Source of the DNA: Saccharopolyspora dendranthemae
Lineage (GTDB): Bacteria > Actinomycetota > Actinomycetes > Mycobacteriales > Pseudonocardiaceae
Reading direction: 5' to 3'
Assembly: GCF_007829955.1 (NCBI RefSeq)
Contig: NZ_VIWX01000005.1
Span: 496,001 to 560,000, forward strand
Length of the DNA stretch: 64,000 nucleotides
Shown piece after piece: positions 59,491 to 64,000 of the stretch (the stretch's first letter is position 1; every line of letters begins with the position of its first letter). The translations under genes were made by a program, and so were the position numbers. Below the pieces are notes generated by a model, which was not told the DNA's origin, did no database searches, and was given only the letters and a program-made list of their open reading frames with translations.

Positions 59491-59930
59491 TGTGCGTTTC
59501 CCCAGATCATCAAGAGCAGCCACCGACGGTAGCAAGGCCAGGTCACGCAGGTGGTCGAACGGGGTGATCTGGCAGGGAACCGCCATCGGCGCGGGGGCGG
59601 TTCGCCGGTGCGCGGCGAGCTCGCTTATGCTGTTCCGGCTCGCCCGTCAGCGCGTGGCCCGAGGGTCCGCACTGGTGGTACCGCCCCGGTCGACCGGGGA
59701 CGGAAACCTGGTCTGTATGATGGGCGAGAACTTCTCGCCGCCGGACGGGCGGAGAGATTAAACGCCTGTTTCGAGTGCGGTCGCTCGCGCGGTCCTCGCT
59801 GTTGAGACAGGAACCCACCGAGACGCTGCACCGGCGGCGTGGTAGGAAGCCCCGGCTCTCGCGAGCCGTGGCGGACGTCCGCCGCACACTGGTGAATTAG
59901 CGAAACCGAGCAGCAGGAGACTTCCGACTC
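59491..59930 (+). promoter_or_regulatory. rplU leader/promoter region
   Basis: 440-nt gap divergent between the GT-C-like gene and rplU. A TATGAT hexamer at 59716-59721 could be a -10 box and GGCGAGAA/TTCTCGCC (59723-59739) a hairpin just downstream, giving a leader of about 200 nt before rplU. No gene is convincing. Whether the leader senses L21 is unproven. Confidence 0.45.
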
Positions 59931-60239
59931 ATGTACGCGATCGTCAAGACCGGCGGCAAGCAGTACAAGGTGGCTGTCGGGGACGTCGTCCAGGTCGAGA
60001 AGCTCGAAGGCGAGCTGGGCTCCGAGGTCGCGCTCCCGGCCGTTCTGGTCGTCGATGGCTCCGATGTCACGACCGACGCCGACGCGCTGACCAAGGTGTC
60101 GGTGACCGGCGAGCTGGTCGAGCAGACCAAGGGCCCCAAGATCCGCATCCACAAGTTCAAGAACAAGACCGGCTACCAGAAGCGCCAGGGTCACCGGCAG
60201 AAGCTGACCCGGGTGAAGGTCACCGGCATCAACAAGTGA
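59931..60239 (+). CDS. rplU: 50S ribosomal protein L21
   Basis: 102-aa L21: MYAIVKTGGKQYKVAVGDVV start, central TKVSVTGELVEQTKGPKIRIHKFKNKTGYQKRQGHRQKLTRVKVTGI. Binds 23S rRNA domain V with L20. GCAGGAG ribosome site about 11 nt before the ATG. First gene of rplU-rpmA-obg-proB. Confidence 0.98.
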   Translation: MYAIVKTGGKQYKVAVGDVVQVEKLEGELGSEVALPAVLVVDGSDVTTDADALTKVSVTGELVEQTKGPKIRIHKFKNKTGYQKRQGHRQKLTRVKVTGINK

Positions 60240-60253
60240 GGACCTGAGTAGTC

Positions 60254-60511
60254 ATGGCACACAAGAAGGGCGCATCCAGCTCTCGGAACGGCCGCGACTC
60301 GAACCCCAAGTACCTCGGGGTGAAGCGCTACGGCGGCCAGGTCGTCAAGGCCGGTGAGATCCTGATCCGTCAGCGTGGGACCAAGTTCCACCCGGGTCTG
60401 AACGTCGGTCGTGGCAACGACGACACCCTGTTCGCGCTGTCCGGCGGTACCGTCGAGTTCGGGCGTTACCGCGGCCGCAAGGCCGTCAGCGTGCAGCCCG
60501 TCGAGGCCTGA
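60254..60511 (+). CDS. rpmA: 50S ribosomal protein L27
   Basis: 85-aa L27: MAHKKGASSSRNGRDSNPKYLGVKRYGGQ, GEILIRQRGTKFHPGLNVGRGNDDTLFAL. The N-terminus reaches toward the peptidyl transferase center. Starts 14 nt after rplU. No cleavable N-terminal extension (as in Firmicutes) is present. Confidence 0.98.
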   Translation: MAHKKGASSSRNGRDSNPKYLGVKRYGGQVVKAGEILIRQRGTKFHPGLNVGRGNDDTLFALSGGTVEFGRYRGRKAVSVQPVEA

Positions 60512-60543
60512 TCCGGCTCTCGACGCAGGCCAGCAACTTCCCG

Positions 60544-60581
60544 GCGAGGGGCGGAACCGGCATGACCGGGCCGCCCCTCGC
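60544..60581 (+). terminator. terminator after rpmA
   Basis: Perfect 11-bp stem GCGAGGGGCGG/CCGCCCCTCGC (60544-60554 and 60571-60581) with an internal CCGG/CCGG, followed by TTTG. It separates ribosomal genes from obg. Confidence 0.9.
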
Positions 60582-60705
60582 TTTGTGCTGTCATGGGTGA
60601 CCTCGGTCGCGGCCGGGAAGCGCACCTGCCGCGCCGCTGTTGCAATCGAGACCAAGAGCTCCACCCGCCGGGCGTCCGCTCGGCTTGATCTTCCTGGAGG
60701 CATTC

Positions 60706-62193
60706 GTGTCGCGGTTCGTTGACCGCGTGACCATCAGCGTCGCCGCTGGCGACGGGGGAAATGGCTGCGCCTCGGTGCACAGGGAGAAGTTCAAGCCGCT
60801 GGGCGGACCGGACGGCGGCAACGGCGGCAAGGGCGGCGACGTGAGCCTGGTGGTCGATCCGGGCGTGCACACCCTGCTCGACTTCCACTACCGGCCGAAC
60901 GCGCGCGCGGTGAAGGGCCAGCCCGGCAAGGGCGGTCATCGCAACGGCGCGCAGGGCGATGACCTGGTGCTTCCGGTTCCCGACGGCACGGTCGTCCTGT
61001 CCCCGGACGGGGAGGTGCTGGCTGATCTCGTCGGCCCCGGCACCACGTTCGTCGCCGCGGCCGGCGGTCGCGGCGGTCTGGGCAACGCCGCGCTGTCGTC
61101 CAAAGCCCGCAAGGCACCGGGCTTCGCGCTGCTCGGCGAGCCGGGTGACGAGTTCGAGCTGGTGCTGGAGCTCAAGTCGGTGGCCGATGTCGGCCTGCTC
61201 GGCTTCCCCTCGGCGGGCAAGTCCTCGCTGATCTCGGTGATCTCGGCCGCGAAGCCGAAGATCGCCGACTACCCGTTCACCACCCTGGTGCCCAACCTGG
61301 GCGTGGTCACCGCGGGCGAAACCGTGTTCACCGTCGCCGACGTCCCGGGCCTGATCCCGGGCGCGAGCCAGGGACGGGGCCTGGGACTGGACTTCCTGCG
61401 GCACATCGAGCGCTGCGCAGTGCTGGTCCACGTGGTCGACTGCGCGACGCTGGAACCCGGCCGCGACCCGCTCTCCGACATCGACGCGCTGGAGAACGAG
61501 CTCGCCGAGTACACCCCGGCGCTGGCCGAGGAGCAGGGTGGCGCCGATCTGGCGACGCGCCCGCGCGTGGTGGTCTTGAACAAGATCGACGTCCCCGAGG
61601 CGCGCGAGCTCGCCGACTTCGTGCGCGCCGAGGTGGAGGAGCGCGGCTGGCCGGTCTTCGAGATCTCCACGGCCTCCCGCGAGGGCCTGCGCGAGCTGAG
61701 CTTCGCGATGGCGGCCGAGGTCGAGCGCTACCGCGCGACCCTGCCTGAGCCCGAGCCCGCACGCGTGGTCGTCCGACCGGTCGCGGTCGACGACGGTGGC
61801 TTCACCGTCGAGCCCGATCCGGAGGAGGAAGACGCCTTCATCGTGCGCGGTGAGAAGCCGGAGCGCTGGATCCGCCAGACCGACTTCAACAACAGCGAGG
61901 CGGTGGGCTTCCTCGCCGATCGCCTGGCGAAGCTGGGCGTCGAGGAGGCGCTGGGCAAGAAGGGCGCCGAGCCGGGCAGCCAGGTCACCATCGGCAACAT
62001 GACCTTCGACTGGGAGCCGTCCACCCCGTCGGGGATGGCCAGCGTGCTCGGCCGACGCGGTCATGACCTGCGGCTGGAGTCCGACGACCGGATTTCGGCG
62101 CACGATCGCAAGGTCGCCAAGAAGGCGCGGCGGGGCACCTCGCTCGACGAGTTCGGTCGCTACGTCGGCGGCGAGGAGGAGGACGACGAGTGA
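60706..62193 (+). CDS. obg: GTPase Obg/CgtA
   Basis: 495-aa GTPase. Gly-rich Obg fold (SVAAGDGGNGCASVHREKFKPLGGPDGGNGGKGGDVSLVVD, about 9-50), G domain with GFPSAGKSS (P-loop), DVPGLIPGAS (G3) and NKIDVP (G4), and a C-terminal OCT domain after about 350. Involved in ribosome assembly and stress response. GTG 60706 preceded by TGGAGG at 5 nt. Stop overlaps proB start by GTGA. Confidence 0.96.
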   Translation: MSRFVDRVTISVAAGDGGNGCASVHREKFKPLGGPDGGNGGKGGDVSLVVDPGVHTLLDFHYRPNARAVKGQPGKGGHRNGAQGDDLVLPVPDGTVVLSPDGEVLADLVGPGTTFVAAAGGRGGLGNAALSSKARKAPGFALLGEPGDEFELVLELKSVADVGLLGFPSAGKSSLISVISAAKPKIADYPFTTLVPNLGVVTAGETVFTVADVPGLIPGASQGRGLGLDFLRHIERCAVLVHVVDCATLEPGRDPLSDIDALENELAEYTPALAEEQGGADLATRPRVVVLNKIDVPEARELADFVRAEVEERGWPVFEISTASREGLRELSFAMAAEVERYRATLPEPEPARVVVRPVAVDDGGFTVEPDPEEEDAFIVRGEKPERWIRQTDFNNSEAVGFLADRLAKLGVEEALGKKGAEPGSQVTIGNMTFDWEPSTPSGMASVLGRRGHDLRLESDDRISAHDRKVAKKARRGTSLDEFGRYVGGEEEDDE

Positions 62194-63305
62194 GCCTCTC
62201 GGCGACTCGGCAGGCGGTCGCGGCCGCACGGCGGATCGTGGTGAAGGTCGGTTCGTCGTCGTTGACCACCACCGAGGGAGGGCTGGACGCCGAGCGGTTG
62301 TCCGGTCTGGTGGACACGGTCGCCAAGCGCGTCGCAGCCGGGGGCCAGGTCGTGCTCGTCTCCTCGGGCGCGATCGCCGCCGGGATCGCTCCGATGGGTC
62401 TGCGCCGCAAGCCCAAGGACCTCGCGACCCAGCAGGCCGCAGCCTCGGTCGGGCAGCTCGCCCTCGCGCACGCCTACGCCGAGTCGTTCGCCCGCTTCGA
62501 CCTCACCGTCGGCCAGGTGCTGCTCACCGCCGATGACGTGGTGCGCCGCAGCAACTACCGCAACGCGCAGCGCACGCTGAACCGGCTGCTCGGGCTGGGC
62601 GTGGTCCCGGTCGTCAACGAGAACGACACCGTGGCCACGACCGAGATCCGCTTCGGCGACAACGACCGGCTGGCCGCGCTCGTCTCGCACCTGGTCGGTG
62701 CCGATGCGCTGGTCCTGCTGTCCGATGTGGACGCTCTCTACGACGGTGATCCGCGCAAGGGCGGTGCGAAGGTGATCCGCGAGGTGACCGGCGCTGCCGA
62801 CATGGCCGGGGTCGACGCGGGCAGCACCGGTGCGTCCGGGTTGGGCACCGGTGGGATGGCGTCGAAGGTCGCGGCGGCGAAAGTCGCCTGCACCTCCGGA
62901 ATCCCGGTCCTGCTCACGTCGTCGGCCAACGCCGAGAGCGCTTTGGGATCGGCGGACGTGGGAACGGCGTTCGCCGCGACCGGGAACCGCCTGTCGGCCC
63001 GGCGGTTCTGGCTCGCCCACGCCGCCGGGGCCAACGGCCGCCTCTGGCTGGACGACGGCGCGGTCGCCGCGGTCGTCAAGCGCCGCCGGTCCCTGCTGGC
63101 CGCCGGGATCACCGCGGTCGAGGGCGCTTTCGACGGTGGCGACGTCGTCGAACTGCTCAACACGACCGGCAAGGTCGTGGCCCGCGGTGTCGTCGCCTAC
63201 GACGCCGACGAGCTCCCGACGCTGATCGGTCGCTCCACGCACGACCTGCCGCCCGAGCAGCGCCGAGAGGTTGTCCACGCCGACGACCTCGTGCCGCTGC
63301 GTTGA
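62190..63305 (+). CDS. proB: glutamate 5-kinase
   Basis: 371-aa first enzyme of proline biosynthesis. Amino-acid-kinase domain with RRIVVKVGSSSLT, VLVSSGAIAAGIAPMG, PVVNENDTVATTEIRFGDNDRLAALVSH; C-terminal PUA domain (about 275-365, GRLWLDDGAVAAVVKRRRSLLAAGITAVEGAF). Phosphorylates glutamate using ATP and is usually feedback-inhibited by proline. GTG overlaps the obg stop. proA is not in the window. Confidence 0.97.
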   Translation: MSLSATRQAVAAARRIVVKVGSSSLTTTEGGLDAERLSGLVDTVAKRVAAGGQVVLVSSGAIAAGIAPMGLRRKPKDLATQQAAASVGQLALAHAYAESFARFDLTVGQVLLTADDVVRRSNYRNAQRTLNRLLGLGVVPVVNENDTVATTEIRFGDNDRLAALVSHLVGADALVLLSDVDALYDGDPRKGGAKVIREVTGAADMAGVDAGSTGASGLGTGGMASKVAAAKVACTSGIPVLLTSSANAESALGSADVGTAFAATGNRLSARRFWLAHAAGANGRLWLDDGAVAAVVKRRRSLLAAGITAVEGAFDGGDVVELLNTTGKVVARGVVAYDADELPTLIGRSTHDLPPEQRREVVHADDLVPLR

Positions 63306-63334
63306 TGGGGAAGTTTTCATGAAAACTTCCCCAT
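63305..63334. terminator. perfect 30-nt palindrome terminator
   Basis: ATGGGGAAGTTTTCA followed at once by its complement TGAAAACTTCCCCAT, a 15-bp stem with no loop. It lies between convergent proB and the MFS gene and can terminate both. Confidence 0.9.
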
Positions 63335-63341
63335 CCCACGA

Positions 63342-64000
63342 TCAACGGAGTTCGGTGTTGCGGGTCTCGGGCAGGGTGCGGATCACGAAGAACGCGATCG
63401 CCGCACCGATCGCGATGTAGTAGAAGAACCCCGTCGAGGCGCCGAACTCGGCGAAGGCCTGGATGACCAGGGGAGCGGTGCCGCCGAAGACGGCGACGGT
63501 GAGGTTGTACCAGGCGCCGATGCCCAGACCGCGCAGCTCGGTGGGGAACAGCTCCGACATGATGGCCGGGGCGATCGAGGTCATCGCCGTGTAGAGCCCG
63601 ACACCGATGCAGAACACGACGAGCAGGCTGCCCAGCCCCGGTCGCACCAGGCTCGACAGCGGCACGATCAGGACCGCGATCGCCGCGGACCACACCAGCA
63701 GCTGCGGCTTGCGGCCGTAGCGGTCGGAGAGCGCGCCCATCGGGTACTGCAGCGCGATGAACAGGGCCGTCGCGATGGACAGCGCGAGGAACACGTCGGT
63801 GGCGTCGGCGTCGCGGTTCTTCACCGCGAACGGCGTCAGCGCGCTGAAGAACGTGTAGTAGCACAGAGTCGAGAGCATCGAGAACCCGATGAGCTGCCCG
63901 ACCGCCTTGGGGTGCTCGCGCAGCGTCAGCATCAGCGGGTTCTTCAGCGCCTCGGCCTTGGTCTTGTTCTCCTCGTACTGCTCGGTCTCGGTCAGCGTGC
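63342..64000 (-). CDS. MFS transporter, MHS (metabolite:H+ symporter)-like, 5' truncated
   Basis: C-terminal 219 codons of a major facilitator; the reading frame is open to the window edge, so the N-terminal part lies outside. It includes loop PMGALSDRYGRKPQLL (motif A), PAIMSELFPTELRGLGIGAWYNLTVAVFGGTAPLVIQAF and the final RTLPETRNTELR, typical of the MHS subfamily (citrate, alpha-ketoglutarate, proline/betaine, shikimate carriers). Substrate unknown. Converges with proB across a palindrome. Confidence 0.85.
   Translation of the reverse strand, partial: TLTETEQYEENKTKAEALKNPLMLTLREHPKAVGQLIGFSMLSTLCYYTFFSALTPFAVKNRDADATDVFLALSIATALFIALQYPMGALSDRYGRKPQLLVWSAAIAVLIVPLSSLVRPGLGSLLVVFCIGVGLYTAMTSIAPAIMSELFPTELRGLGIGAWYNLTVAVFGGTAPLVIQAFAEFGASTGFFYYIAIGAAIAFFVIRTLPETRNTELR

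Overview
The window is about 70% GC with almost all third codon positions G or C, frequent GTG/TTG starts and many 4-nt ATGA/GTGA gene overlaps. It carries actinobacterial hallmarks: a clpP1-clpP2-clpX cluster, a mycothiol-type DsbA protein, XRE/DUF397 pairs, an Emb-type arabinosyltransferase, an Eis-type acetyltransferase and an FdhD/OFA locus. Emb, the arabinogalactan-type cell wall it implies, and a dispersed ~200-bp repeat that I associate with Saccharopolyspora point to Pseudonocardiaceae, most likely Saccharopolyspora or a close relative. Genus is an inference; I ran no search.

Layout. 0-0.6 kb: Rv2466c-like thiol oxidoreductase. 0.8-12.4 kb: a two-armed catabolic island. The leftward arm reads iclR, class III CoA transferase, CitE-type lyase, cyclase, MmgE/PrpD; the rightward arm reads FAD_binding_2 flavoprotein, cyclic amidohydrolase, MFS carrier, second MmgE/PrpD, Asp/Glu/hydantoin racemase. 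The arms share a promoter region with several inverted repeats. The genes suggest uptake, ring opening or oxidation of a small cyclic or polycarboxylic compound, CoA activation and C-C cleavage; the substrate is unknown. 12.4-14.1 kb: small zinc-ribbon operon divergent from an XRE regulator/DUF397 pair across a near-perfect 15-bp inverted repeat. 14.1-20.3 kb: polymorphic toxin locus (YbaB-like, WXG100-like, 1,441-aa toxin with C-terminal nuclease, two YezG-like immunity proteins). 20.5-27 kb: housekeeping and accessory enzymes (MBL hydrolase, Nei glycosylase, DUF1542 protein, Eis, 2H protein, DHA2 exporter). 27.1-27.4 kb: tRNA-Gly(TCC) and tRNA-Pro(TGG).

27.9-32.4 kb: protein quality control (tig, clpP1, clpP2, clpX). 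32.5-36.5 kb: two hydrolases, then fdhD divergent from an OFA-family carrier and its 38-aa companion. 36.7-51.3 kb: core block valS, folC, DUF4233, Zn-dehydrogenase, phoD, ndk, radical SAM protein, DUF2344, rne. 51.4-59.5 kb: an insert of cell-envelope and accessory genes (cyclase-repeat protein, AraC regulator, repeat elements, Emb, GT2, polytopic membrane protein) separating rne from its usual partners. 59.9-63.3 kb: rplU, rpmA, obg, proB. The window ends inside an MFS gene.

Most intergenic gaps between convergent genes hold strong hairpin terminators. No rRNA, CRISPR array, insertion sequence or prophage was seen. The most novel-looking parts are the catabolic island, the toxin locus and two families of dispersed intergenic repeats that meet in one composite element at 53.1-53.4 kb.
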